Below, piece by piece: positions 54,540 through 63,375 of a stretch of DNA of 64,000 bases. Location: NCBI RefSeq assembly GCF_009882985.1, contig NZ_WTUZ01000021.1:62001-126000 (forward strand). Reading direction: 5' to 3'. Source of the stretch: Paenibacillus silvestris. Its GTDB lineage: Bacteria; Bacillota; Bacilli; Paenibacillales; NBRC-103111. Under the pieces are notes generated by a model. The model saw only the letters and a list, made by a program, of their open reading frames with translations, was not told the DNA's origin and did not search any database. Position 1 is the stretch's first letter. Every line of letters starts with the position of its first letter. Both the position numbers and the translations under genes were made by a program.

Positions 54540-54666
54540 GATGAATACCTCCTATCCCAAGCAAATAATGGTGATTGTATATTTTGACCAACGGTAGATT
54601 ATTTTATAAGAAATTGTAAAGGGAAGCAACAGCCAAAAATATGAAAAATGAATGTTTCACCATGCA

Positions 54667-54695
54667 TTGACGATGCATATATTTGCATATAAACT
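54667..54695 (+). promoter_or_regulatory. SigA promoter of the 54.8-kb operon
   Basis: TTGACG (54667-54672), 17 bases and TAAACT (54690-54695) form a plausible promoter directly upstream of a LacI-type operator and the lyase-like gene. Confidence 0.6.
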
Positions 54696-54698
54696 TAA

Positions 54699-54712
54699 GT
54701 TAAACGTTTCAA
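54699..54712 (+). promoter_or_regulatory. LacI-type operator identical to that of the 44-kb regulator
   Basis: GTTAAACGTTTCAA is the same 14 bases as the first operator before the LacI gene at 44193-44206. It lies just after the promoter -10, where binding would block transcription. Confidence 0.65.
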
Positions 54713-54717
54713 CTAAG

Positions 54718-54756
54718 AAAGAGAGCGCTTTACAAAACAGATAAAACGCTCTCTTT
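54718..54756 (+). other. 5' leader hairpin
   Basis: AAAGAGAGCG and CGCTCTCTTT form a perfect 10-bp stem with a 19-base loop in the leader of the following gene. No long T run follows, so it is more likely an mRNA-stabilising or regulatory stem than a terminator. Confidence 0.5.
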
Positions 54757-54774
54757 GATGAAGGGCGCAAGGGG

Positions 54775-56445
54775 ATGACAAATTTGACGAATTTGCAACA
54801 AAGACAAAACGAGATCAAATCAAAGGTTGCTGCAGCGGCATACCAACTGCCGCTACAAGATAGCGGCTTCTTGTTTCACCAAGATGTTCGCGACAATTTC
54901 TATTATGCTTCCTATCTATTGGCTGCTTCAAAAGAACAGGAGATTGCATTTAACGGAGACCGCCAATTAGCGAAAACCAAAGCAGAAGCCATTCTGCAGC
55001 ATGTACTTGAACTTCAAGATCAGGATGCACAAAGCCCGACGTATGGCCATTGGCCGTTAAACTTAAAACCAACACCACAGGAAGCTTCTAAAAATACACT
55101 CCCAGTGGAATTAATGGGAAGCTTAATGGTTTATTTTTATGATCAATTCTCGGCAGTTCTTAGCGAGCCCTTGCAAAACGCCTTCGAGGAAGCGCTTCAA
55201 CATATCTATAAGAGCAACTTCTATCGAAAAAAGGTTGAGCATTATAACCACCACGAAGCCAAATATACGGCGGCTAAACTCATTTTTGGACAGCGCTATG
55301 AAGATAAGGATTTACTGGAGGATGGCATCGCGAGCTTGCGCCTTACACAGAATCGGATTACCTCGATTGGCATGTCTGAGTACGGCGGGCTGCCGTGGTT
55401 CTGGCATCACATACAGGCATATACGTGCGCATGGCAGTTGATGAAGGATCAAGATCTGAAAGATGAGCTCGCGCAAATGCTGGATTATTTATGGCGTGTT
55501 CGCTCGACGTATTATTTGGGAGGCGCATGGGTTGGGCCGCATTCCAGAATATGGCCTCACGATATGCCTAGGGATACGAATGTTCTGCATGATTATGTGC
55601 AATATGGGGATTTTACGCTTCCTGACGAAATGCCTCGAACCGAATTTGCGGGTTTTCTTGCCTATGAAGCTCCCGCCGATGCCCGTGAGCTGGCCTTGAA
55701 TCGTAAGGCGCCTATTGAAGTGAAATCCCGAATTCCGAAGCAGGCAGGAACGGCTGCGAGTGAAGAGGATGTTCTGCATAGTTATGTATATATCTCAGAA
55801 AGCTTTGCCGTAGGCGGCATCTACGAGCGCGTGCTTGAATTTGACAATGAACAGCATCGCTGGGATGTGTCGCTGCCTCTGGAAGCAGTGTCAGGAATCA
55901 ATCATGCTTATTTTTTTCATCCAGCTACTGGAAATAAAGAAGGAGATTTGCGTCATCAGAGCGAATTTTCAGAAGTGTTTTTTCACCGCAATACCATCAT
56001 TGTGGATTATCAAATTCCTCAGAACCACCAAGATCAAATTATTGGCTGCTTACCGGAAGGCGAATGGGTGGAAGAGGAGCACGCTTTGTTCGGCCTTTGT
56101 GGGAACGCGTACATAGCCGTCTATGTTCAGCAGTCGTATCAAAGGGAAGTGCGTACCGACCGTTCCATTATTACGAGTAGTGGCAGCAAAAATGCTGTAG
56201 TTATCGAGTGTATCGATAAACAGGAAGCGATGAATAAGGGGATTGAGGACGTACGCCAATTCGCAGACACGATGAGACATAGACACCCGGAACATGCTCA
56301 TTCGGCAGAGAACGGTTCCGTATTGATCTACACAACGCTTAATGATGATGTACTTGTTTTCGAAAGCGGCCCTGACCGCGAACCAGGCAGATTGGTAAAT
56401 GGCCAAGCTGTTGAATTCGCTGCGTACAAGACCCTTTTAAAATAA
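54775..56445 (+). CDS. Putative polysaccharide lyase-like protein (toroid plus beta domain), family unrecognised
   Basis: 556 residues, no signal peptide. The first about 320 residues look like an all-helical toroid: many W/Y/H pairs, the segment VEHYNHHEAKYTAAKLIFG, and YGGLPWFWHHIQAYTCAW. The C-terminal about 200 residues look beta-rich. This two-part plan is that of several (alpha/alpha)-toroid polysaccharide lyases and of heparinase II/III-like proteins, but I could not assign a family. AAGGG lies 9 bases before the ATG. Operator sharing with the GH88 operon and the adjacent CE7 esterase gene support a polysaccharide role; that is inference. Confidence 0.6.
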   Translation: MTNLTNLQQRQNEIKSKVAAAAYQLPLQDSGFLFHQDVRDNFYYASYLLAASKEQEIAFNGDRQLAKTKAEAILQHVLELQDQDAQSPTYGHWPLNLKPTPQEASKNTLPVELMGSLMVYFYDQFSAVLSEPLQNAFEEALQHIYKSNFYRKKVEHYNHHEAKYTAAKLIFGQRYEDKDLLEDGIASLRLTQNRITSIGMSEYGGLPWFWHHIQAYTCAWQLMKDQDLKDELAQMLDYLWRVRSTYYLGGAWVGPHSRIWPHDMPRDTNVLHDYVQYGDFTLPDEMPRTEFAGFLAYEAPADARELALNRKAPIEVKSRIPKQAGTAASEEDVLHSYVYISESFAVGGIYERVLEFDNEQHRWDVSLPLEAVSGINHAYFFHPATGNKEGDLRHQSEFSEVFFHRNTIIVDYQIPQNHQDQIIGCLPEGEWVEEEHALFGLCGNAYIAVYVQQSYQREVRTDRSIITSSGSKNAVVIECIDKQEAMNKGIEDVRQFADTMRHRHPEHAHSAENGSVLIYTTLNDDVLVFESGPDREPGRLVNGQAVEFAAYKTLLK

Positions 56446-56469
56446 AATAAAAGAAAAGAGGGAGTTATC

Positions 56470-57429
56470 ATGCCATTAGTAGATATGCCATTAGAAAAGT
56501 TGCTTGCTTATGAGGGGCGAAATCCAAGGCCTGAAGATTTCGATGCTTACTGGGAACGGGCAATTGCTGAAATGAAAGCTGTTGATCCGCAAATTGAGCT
56601 GCGTCCTAGTGAGTTTCAAGTACCGTTTGCAGAATGCTTTGATTTGTACTTTACAGGCGTGAAAGGCGCACGTATCTATGCCAAGTATATTCGTCCTAAG
56701 CACTCATCCGCTCCTCATCCAGCTATCGTACAATTCCATGGCTATTCAGGTAATTCCGGCGACTGGTCGGACAAAGTGCAATATGCTGCCTTAGGGTACT
56801 CGTTCTTCTCCATGGATTGCCGTGGGCAAGGGGGCTTGTCCGAAGATGTAGGAGGCATGAAAGGGACTACGCTTAGAGGTCATATCGTGCGCGGCTTGGA
56901 TGATCATCCTGATCAATTATTGTTCAGGGATATTTTCCTGGATACGGCGCAGCTGGCTGGTATTGCGATGAGCATGCCAGAGGTAGATGCGGAGCGCGTA
57001 GGGGCTATGGGCGGCTCCCAAGGCGGAGCTTTGACGATTGCTTGCGCCGCATTGGAGCCGCGTATTAAGCGCTTGGCGCCCGTATACCCATTCCTGAGCG
57101 ACTATAAGCGCGTATGGGAAATGGATTTGGCGAAGGATGCCTATCAAGAGCTGAAGGACTTTTTCCGCCGTCATGATCCGCAGCATAAGCGTGAAGAGGA
57201 AGTTTTCACCAAATTAGGCTATATCGATATTCAAAATCTAGCAGAGCGAATTCAAGGGGAAGTCATGATGGCTGTAGGTTTATCTGACACAGTGTGCCCG
57301 CCTTCAACGCAATTCGCAGCGTTCAACAAAATTAAATCCCCAAAAAGCTATGAGCTGTATCCGGATTTCGGACACGAAGGGCTTCCGGGCTTTAATGATA
57401 AGACGCTCCAGTTCATGCTGGGTTTATAA
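56470..57429 (+). CDS. Acetyl xylan esterase / cephalosporin-C deacetylase (CE7)
   Basis: 319 residues, the CE7 length. Alpha/beta-hydrolase with nucleophile Ser 183 in GGSQGGA, Asp 273 in GLSDTVCPPST and His 302 in DFGHEG; RGQGG (about 118-122) is the CE7 signature. It removes acetyl groups from oligosaccharides inside the cell. It follows the lyase-like gene by 24 bases and shares its regulation, so acetylated uronide oligosaccharides may be the joint substrate. A terminator follows. Confidence 0.94.
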   Translation: MPLVDMPLEKLLAYEGRNPRPEDFDAYWERAIAEMKAVDPQIELRPSEFQVPFAECFDLYFTGVKGARIYAKYIRPKHSSAPHPAIVQFHGYSGNSGDWSDKVQYAALGYSFFSMDCRGQGGLSEDVGGMKGTTLRGHIVRGLDDHPDQLLFRDIFLDTAQLAGIAMSMPEVDAERVGAMGGSQGGALTIACAALEPRIKRLAPVYPFLSDYKRVWEMDLAKDAYQELKDFFRRHDPQHKREEEVFTKLGYIDIQNLAERIQGEVMMAVGLSDTVCPPSTQFAAFNKIKSPKSYELYPDFGHEGLPGFNDKTLQFMLGL

Positions 57430-57432
57430 TGC

Positions 57433-57474
57433 AAAAAATGACTCTCCCATCAATAGGATGGGAAGTCATTTTTT
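57433..57474. terminator. Bidirectional terminator, CE7 and DUF2536 genes
   Basis: AAAAAATGACT / AGTCATTTTTT with an inner CCCATC / (G)ATGGG stem. A/T runs on both sides serve both convergent genes. Confidence 0.9.
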
Positions 57475-57482
57475 AATGTTTG

Positions 57483-57686
57483 TTAGGATTTGAAATGTAC
57501 AACCGCACTGTAGAGCATTTTACCTGCATTCGGGTCGAATGTCGTGTGATGTTGAACGGCGAAAACACTCAGCAGCAGCGCTTTGTTATTATCGACTTGT
57601 ACGTTAATTTGCTTCTCAAGTGTCCGCAAGTCATAGGCTTGAAAGAACTCAATTTTATTGTCAATACGGTCCAATATAAAATCCAT
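57483..57686 (-). CDS. DUF2536 family protein (YrzA-like)
   Basis: A 67-residue protein that begins MDFILDRIDNKIEFFQA and ends MLYSAVVHFKS, closely matching the small Bacillales DUF2536 family (B. subtilis YrzA). ATG 57686 is 9 bases after AGGAGG. Function unknown. Confidence 0.85.
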   Translation of the reverse strand: MDFILDRIDNKIEFFQAYDLRTLEKQINVQVDNNKALLLSVFAVQHHTTFDPNAGKMLYSAVVHFKS

Positions 57687-57868
57687 ATCCGTAATCCTCC
57701 TAAGCAACATATGTGAAAATTAGATGACTTCTCTATTATAACGTCAATATCTGATATAGGAAGTGGCTTTGAATAGGCGTATACTGTAGTGGGACGCCTA
57801 AGAGAATACAAATGTTCCTTCGGAATACTTATTATTCCAGACAACAAGTATTAGGAAGTGATGTCGTT

Positions 57869-59620
57869 TTGAAGTCAACAAGGTTATTAATTGATTTCCT
57901 GAAGCTGAAATGGCCGTTGTACATCGCAGCCGCATTGTCGATCTCTGTAGGTAACATCGTACATTCGTTTTACCCCAAGCTGCTAGGCGAATTTACCGAT
58001 CAGCTTAAGCTGGGGGGCTTGAGTAGAGATTTAATTGTGACCTACAGCGTGCAGCTCCTGATGATTGGTATTACATTCGGTGTGTTAACAGCAATTGGAC
58101 AGTATTTGATTATGCGAAATGGAAGACGATTCGAGTTCGTCGCTAGAAACCGATTGTTTGATCATTTTACACTGCTGGGGGCTACTTTCTATTCCAAGAA
58201 TGGCGTCGGCAAGCTGCTGAGTTATGTAATGAACGATGTGACGGTTATTCGGGAATCCATTTCCATGGGGATTAACCAGATTGTAAACTCCGTTATTTTA
58301 ATTGCTGCTGTTGTTGTATCCATGCTTTTTAGTTCAATCCCATTGTATTTAATTGCTGTATGTATTTTGCCTTTATTGCTCATCCCGATTCTGAGTGTGA
58401 AATTTCAACCTATTATCAAAAATCGTTCCTTACAGGTTCAAGAAGCTTTAGGCAAAATGACAGAGTCTGCCGAGGAGCAGTTTGGCGGCATTCGTGTCAC
58501 GAAAAAGTTTGCGGTTGAACCGATCATGATTAACAGATTCAGCGCAACGGTGGACCGGATTCGCGACAATCAACTGAGACTCGTTCGTCTGTCTTCCCTA
58601 TTTGAAGCACTCATACCGTTTCTGGGCGCAATATCGCTTATTATCGCGATTGCATTTGGGGGCTATTTGACGATTCAAGGCCGGATTACGATTGGGAATT
58701 TCGTGGAATTAACGCTATACATACGTATGATGGTCAACCCACTTCAGCAGATCGGCCGTGTTATTAATGCCATGCAGCGGTCCAAAGCATCGCTTGAACG
58801 TATCAATGAGCTGCTTGATTTGAAGTCCGAAGTGGTGCAGTCGGCGCTGGCGCAACCTTCCCATCTCGATCAAGACGGCATTCGGATTGAGCATTTGTCC
58901 TTTGCATATCCCGATGATGAGGATGAGGTGCTCCATGACATATCGCTAACCATTGAGCCCGGTAAATCGATTGGCATTATCGGCAAAACAGGAAGCGGCA
59001 AATCGACGCTGGTGAAACTGATGTTACGGATTTATGATCCTCCTGAGGGGACCGTTTGGATCGGGGATACCGACATTCGTGATGTGACCTTGGAAAGCCT
59101 GCGCAATCAAATTGCCTATGTGCCTCAAGAGGGCTTCCTGTTTAGCACAACGATTCGGGATAACATCGCTTTTTACAAAAGGGAATTACCGCTTGAACAA
59201 GTTGAACGCGCCGCTAAGAACGCGCAAATCCTGAATAGCATTACATCTTTCCCTGAGAAGTTTGAAACGAAACTGGGTGAACGTGGAGTGACTTTGTCCG
59301 GCGGTCAACGCCAACGAACGAGTCTTGCCAGAGGGATCATCAAGGACTCACCGCTTATGATCCTGGATGATAGCGTTAGCGCTGTTGATTCTGTCACAGA
59401 GAAGCATATCATCGATACGATTCGCAAAGAACGTTCCAACAAAACGACCATCTGGATTGCACACCGGATATCCGCCTTGAAGCATACGGATGAGATCATT
59501 GTGCTTCACGAAGGCCGAATTGTTCAGCGCGGCACACATCAAGAGCTTATCGCGCAGGAAGGCTTGTACGCCGAGCTGCATGCGATACAGGAAGGGGGAA
59601 ACCACGATGTCGCGGAGTAA
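57869..59620 (+). CDS. ABC exporter half-transporter 1 (degenerate ATP site)
   Basis: About 583 residues: six-helix membrane domain followed by an ABC domain. Walker A IGKTGSGKST, signature LSGGQRQRTSLARG, Walker B LMILDDSVSAVD. The catalytic Glu after Walker B is Asp (ILDD), while the signature is canonical. This is the pattern of the degenerate partner in heterodimeric exporters (BmrC, TM287). TTG 57869 lies 10 bases after AGGAAG; ATG 57812 is an alternative without a clear binding site. It overlaps the next gene by 14 bases. Confidence 0.92.
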   Translation: MKSTRLLIDFLKLKWPLYIAAALSISVGNIVHSFYPKLLGEFTDQLKLGGLSRDLIVTYSVQLLMIGITFGVLTAIGQYLIMRNGRRFEFVARNRLFDHFTLLGATFYSKNGVGKLLSYVMNDVTVIRESISMGINQIVNSVILIAAVVVSMLFSSIPLYLIAVCILPLLLIPILSVKFQPIIKNRSLQVQEALGKMTESAEEQFGGIRVTKKFAVEPIMINRFSATVDRIRDNQLRLVRLSSLFEALIPFLGAISLIIAIAFGGYLTIQGRITIGNFVELTLYIRMMVNPLQQIGRVINAMQRSKASLERINELLDLKSEVVQSALAQPSHLDQDGIRIEHLSFAYPDDEDEVLHDISLTIEPGKSIGIIGKTGSGKSTLVKLMLRIYDPPEGTVWIGDTDIRDVTLESLRNQIAYVPQEGFLFSTTIRDNIAFYKRELPLEQVERAAKNAQILNSITSFPEKFETKLGERGVTLSGGQRQRTSLARGIIKDSPLMILDDSVSAVDSVTEKHIIDTIRKERSNKTTIWIAHRISALKHTDEIIVLHEGRIVQRGTHQELIAQEGLYAELHAIQEGGNHDVAE

Positions 59621-61409
59621 AGAGAGCAGCACCACTGAGCCGAAAGCGATGAAAACGTCCTTCCGCGCGTTATCCGCTTATGCCAAACCGCATAGGTTTA
59701 CATTTGCAGCTGTTCTGCTGTGCGCATTAATGGGCATCGCTGCTGACTTGTTTCAACCTTATCTCGTCAAGATCGCAATCGATGATAACTTGATGATTGG
59801 GAAAAATGATTATCACGGACTGCTAATGATTTGTCTGTTCTATGTAGGGCTTTCGGTGAGCTCCTTATTTTTCAGCTACTTACAGAACAACTTGCTGCAA
59901 TTCGCTGGCCAAAGTATTGTGGCCAAAATCCGCAAGGATCTGTTCCAGCACATTTTCAAACAGTCCATGTCTTATTATGACAAGACGCCTAGCGGCAGCC
60001 TGATTACGCATGTATCCAGCGATACAGAGACGCTGAACCAGTTCTTCACCCAAGTTCTGTTAAGTCTAGTGCGCGATGGAATGACTTTGATTTTCATCAT
60101 TGTGCTGATGTATCATCTGGATCCAACGTTAACGTTGTACAGTATGATTGTGATTCCAATCATCGCGATTATTGCCATAAGCTTCCGTACATATATGCGC
60201 AAAACGTATCAGCTGTCCAGAACGCGGTTGTCTCAAATGGTTGCTTTTGTGGCTGAGAATTTATCGGGCATGCATCTCATTCAAGCCTTTCACCAAGAGA
60301 ATGAGCAAATGAAACGTTTTGTGGATCGCAATTCAAGCTACTTTCAAGCCAACTTGCGGGAGATCCGCACGAACGTGTTATTTAACCGATCTTTTGATAT
60401 TTTAGGAAATTTATCGGTAGCTTTTATTACCTGGGTCGGTGGAATGGCTGTATTTGATAAAACGATTGAGTTTGGTGTCCTATATGCGTTTATCACGTAT
60501 ATCCGGCAGTTTTTTCAACCGATTAATAATATCACGCAGCAGTGGAATACCCTTCAGTCTACGACGGTGTCAATGAACCGGATATGGAACATTTTTGCCA
60601 CCCAGCCAGATGTGAACGACAAGCAGAATGCGGTAGCGATTCCGCTGCCTAAGGTTAAGGGAGAGATCCATTTTAACCATGTGAAGTTTGGCTATTTGAA
60701 GGATATCTCAGTTCTTGACGATCTTGAGTTAAGGATTGAACCCGGTGAAATGATCGGGATTGTAGGTACGACAGGAGCGGGCAAAAGTTCGCTTATTTCC
60801 TTGCTCTGCCGCTTCTACGATGTGCAGGAAGGAAGCATCCGGATTGATGGCACAGACATTCGGGATATTCAGCAGGCTAATTTGCATCGCATTGTTGGGC
60901 TGGTCCAGCAGGAGCCCTATCTATATGCCGGCAGCATTCTCGATAATGTGCGGATGTTTGATGAAACCGTTGCGCGAGAGGATGTCATCAAGGCCTGCCA
61001 ATTGGTTGGCGCGGACTCTCTGATCGCGAGACTGAAGGATGGCTACGAGACGCGTATCTCGGAAAGAGGAAGCGGCTTATCTGCGGGTGAAAGGCAGCTG
61101 ATTTCATTTGCGCGGATCATTGTTTTCCAGCCTAAAATATTGATCCTCGATGAAGCTACAGCGAATTTGGACTCCCAAACGGAGCAATTGATCCAGACGG
61201 CGCTGCAGATTGTTGCAGAGGGAAGAACAACACTGGTGATCGCTCACCGTATCTCAACGATTATTCATGCGAATCGCATCCTGGTCATGAGTCAAGGGAA
61301 AATTGTTGAAGAGGGCAACCATGCGGAATTGCTTTCTCTTCATGGCTATTATGAGCAATTGTATCTACATTCCCAAGGGAGTATGGACGCGGCGCAATCC
61401 ATTTCTTAA
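59607..61409 (+). CDS. ABC exporter half-transporter 2 (catalytic Glu partner)
   Basis: 600 residues: six-helix membrane domain, then ABC domain with Walker A GTTGAGKSS, non-canonical signature LSAGERQL, and Walker B ILILDEATANLD with the catalytic Glu. It complements the upstream half-transporter: canonical Walker B with altered signature here, altered Walker B with canonical signature there. ATG 59607 overlaps the upstream gene end, indicating translational coupling. The pair likely exports drugs or peptides, as BmrCD and similar pairs do. Confidence 0.94.
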   Translation: MSRSKESSTTEPKAMKTSFRALSAYAKPHRFTFAAVLLCALMGIAADLFQPYLVKIAIDDNLMIGKNDYHGLLMICLFYVGLSVSSLFFSYLQNNLLQFAGQSIVAKIRKDLFQHIFKQSMSYYDKTPSGSLITHVSSDTETLNQFFTQVLLSLVRDGMTLIFIIVLMYHLDPTLTLYSMIVIPIIAIIAISFRTYMRKTYQLSRTRLSQMVAFVAENLSGMHLIQAFHQENEQMKRFVDRNSSYFQANLREIRTNVLFNRSFDILGNLSVAFITWVGGMAVFDKTIEFGVLYAFITYIRQFFQPINNITQQWNTLQSTTVSMNRIWNIFATQPDVNDKQNAVAIPLPKVKGEIHFNHVKFGYLKDISVLDDLELRIEPGEMIGIVGTTGAGKSSLISLLCRFYDVQEGSIRIDGTDIRDIQQANLHRIVGLVQQEPYLYAGSILDNVRMFDETVAREDVIKACQLVGADSLIARLKDGYETRISERGSGLSAGERQLISFARIIVFQPKILILDEATANLDSQTEQLIQTALQIVAEGRTTLVIAHRISTIIHANRILVMSQGKIVEEGNHAELLSLHGYYEQLYLHSQGSMDAAQSIS

Positions 61410-61415
61410 ACTTAT

Positions 61416-61461
61416 AAAGCTTTATCACATGCCTTATTGGACATGGTGATAAAGCTTTTTT
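61416..61461 (+). terminator. Terminator of the ABC exporter operon
   Basis: A 13-base stem AAAGCTTTATCAC / GTGATAAAGCTTT with an internal loop is followed by T. It lies 7 bases after the stop. Confidence 0.9.
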
Positions 61462-61553
61462 TATCCTTTTTAATCAACCATTGGTTATTAAATGAAAATA
61501 TATGAATTGTATATCAAAAGTACTATTTAAATAGAATAATTGGTAAATTGTGT

Positions 61554-61581
61554 TGTTATAATCAATTCGCTGTACTATACT
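61554..61581 (+). promoter_or_regulatory. Candidate SigA promoter of the decarboxylase
   Basis: TTGTTA (61554-61559), 16 bases and TATACT (61576-61581) lie about 55 bases before the leader ORF and 115 bases before the decarboxylase. Confidence 0.45.
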
Positions 61582-61637
61582 AATGTATAAAAATGTAAGG
61601 CATACTGTTATTTTTTGTCGAAGTAAGGAGGTTTTTG

Positions 61638-61694
61638 TTGAGGGCGATGTTTTTGAACGTAGTATTCTTTAACGATTCTATCGATAGGAGATGA
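61638..61694 (+). CDS. Putative 18-residue leader peptide (uORF)
   Basis: TTG 61638 lies 6 bases after AAGGAGG. It opens an 18-codon frame encoding MRAMFLNVVFFNDSIDRR, with TGA at 61692-61694, next to the decarboxylase ATG 61696. The strong binding site, far better than that of the main gene, and the adjacent stop/start suggest a translated leader that couples translation. Confidence 0.4.
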   Translation: MRAMFLNVVFFNDSIDRR

Positions 61695-61695
61695 A

Positions 61696-63369
61696 ATGAT
61701 GAGAGAGAGAAGATTGCCAAACGTACAGAAATTATTTCCTAGTGAGAATGGCAACGGGCAATCACGCCAAATGATTTTGCAATTCATGGAGCAAATTTTG
61801 ACTGGTGTTGATCTATTGAAAAACCCGGATGGCGTTAATCTGAGTGGGGTGAAAGACCGTACAGACAGCTTTTATAATAACCTCATCCAACATAGTGTTA
61901 TCCCGGCTGACAGTATGCCCATGGAGGAAGTCAATTCGGAGCTCTTGGAGCTGCTGCACAATCATCCCTACCATACGAAATATTTTCTAACCAACATTTT
62001 ACCAATGGCCAGCATCCCGGGTATTCTGGGCATGCTTGCAGCGTTTATGGTTAATGGCAACAATCTGTGGGATGTATACGGCCCAGCAGGAGCTGAGGCA
62101 GAGGTCAAAGTCATCAGCATGATGTCGAAATTAATCGGATATGATGCCATGAAAAGCGGTGGATACACAACGTGGGGTGGTCAGGGAGCTGTATTCTCGG
62201 GACTGCGTATTGCGATTGCCAAATTTGCACCGGAAGCTTTGCAGAAAGGTGTTCCCGACAATTTGTATGCCTTTTGTTCCGATGCTGCCCATTACAGCTT
62301 ATTCAAATCTGTGGAGGCAACGGGAATCGGCAGCGATAAATTGATCCGCGTACGCACGAAGGCTGACAGTTCCATGGACGTGTTTGACTTGCAGCAGAAG
62401 ATGGAAGAGGTTATCGCGCGAGGCGGAATCCCGGTCTATATTGTCGCAACGACAGGCACGACCGATGCGATGGGAATTGATGATTTGGAGCATATCCAGG
62501 CGACAGCAGGCAATATTGCTGCTAAGTTTGGACTACAGAGACCGCATATCCACGCGGATTCGGCGTTAGGCGGATTTTTTGCTTTCTTCCAAGATTATGA
62601 TTTCACGGTTAATCCGCTAGATTTCAAAGAGGATGTATTGCTGGCGCTAAAAGCCATACATAGCCGGATGAGACACTTGCATTTGGCCGATTCGCTTTGC
62701 TTTGATTTTCAAAAACTGGGACAAACGCCTTATCTGACAAGTCTTTTCCTACTAAAAGAAGCTGCGGATTTATCATTGATGGATCTGCATCCGGATGAGA
62801 CGCCCTATGTCGGGCATCGTGGTTATGGCCAGTATCATACGGGGTATACACTAGAATGTTCTCGAATGGCTAGTTCTATTAGCATTTACAGCGCTCTTCT
62901 TGCCTTTGGCATTCAAGGGTATCAGCAGCTCTTAGCTCAATTTGTTGAGGTTAATCTTGCGTTCCGGGAAGCACTTCGTCTGGAAATCCCAGAGGCAGTC
63001 ATTGTTAATGCGGATAATCCAGGTATTATCACGTTGTTTAGACTCTACCCAGATGGCGGCTCTCACTTTCAGGAAGAGATTTCGGGCGCTTGCACGCTAA
63101 ACGAGCTTGAGCGAACCAACCAATTCAATGAAATCTTATTCGAAGTTCTCGGGGAACAGCGAGATCGTATCTTTTTTGGCGACACCAAAAAGCATCTGCT
63201 GGTGCCAACGAAAGAGGGGAGTTTTACGGCTTTATATGCGACCAAAATCTTCGTGATCTCCCCTTACACAGAGGTTAAGCATGTCCCAGAGATCGTGCAA
63301 TATTTGAAGACATTCATTTCACAAGTCTATGAGAAATATGCTGAAGCATCGATGACAGGCAGGAGGTAA
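61696..63369 (+). CDS. PLP-dependent decarboxylase (group II, glutamate/aspartate decarboxylase-like)
   Basis: 557 residues. The PLP-dependent group II decarboxylase fold: GYTTWGGQGAVFSGLRIAIAKF near 155-175, IVATTGTTDAMGIDDLEHI, PHIHADSALGG with the PLP Asp, and HLADSLCFDFQKLGQTPYLTS with the PLP lysine K340. In this last motif Gln stands before Lys instead of the common His. Candidate substrates are aspartate, glutamate or a related amino acid; the exact one cannot be read. ATG 61696 or 61699 follows AGGAG. A sensor gene begins 7 bases after the stop. Confidence 0.85.
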   Translation: MMRERRLPNVQKLFPSENGNGQSRQMILQFMEQILTGVDLLKNPDGVNLSGVKDRTDSFYNNLIQHSVIPADSMPMEEVNSELLELLHNHPYHTKYFLTNILPMASIPGILGMLAAFMVNGNNLWDVYGPAGAEAEVKVISMMSKLIGYDAMKSGGYTTWGGQGAVFSGLRIAIAKFAPEALQKGVPDNLYAFCSDAAHYSLFKSVEATGIGSDKLIRVRTKADSSMDVFDLQQKMEEVIARGGIPVYIVATTGTTDAMGIDDLEHIQATAGNIAAKFGLQRPHIHADSALGGFFAFFQDYDFTVNPLDFKEDVLLALKAIHSRMRHLHLADSLCFDFQKLGQTPYLTSLFLLKEAADLSLMDLHPDETPYVGHRGYGQYHTGYTLECSRMASSISIYSALLAFGIQGYQQLLAQFVEVNLAFREALRLEIPEAVIVNADNPGIITLFRLYPDGGSHFQEEISGACTLNELERTNQFNEILFEVLGEQRDRIFFGDTKKHLLVPTKEGSFTALYATKIFVISPYTEVKHVPEIVQYLKTFISQVYEKYAEASMTGRR

Positions 63370-63375
63370 CAACAA

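Noticed and set aside
54553..54774. Possible SAM riboswitch or T-box upstream of metNIQ
   Set aside because: I read the leader on the minus strand and found no S-box-like conserved core, no T-box sequence and no terminator-antiterminator pair.
57480..57716. Plus-strand ORF of 78 codons opposite the DUF2536 gene
   Set aside because: No ribosome binding site, and the opposite strand has AGGAGG plus a protein matching DUF2536, so the plus frame is a shadow.
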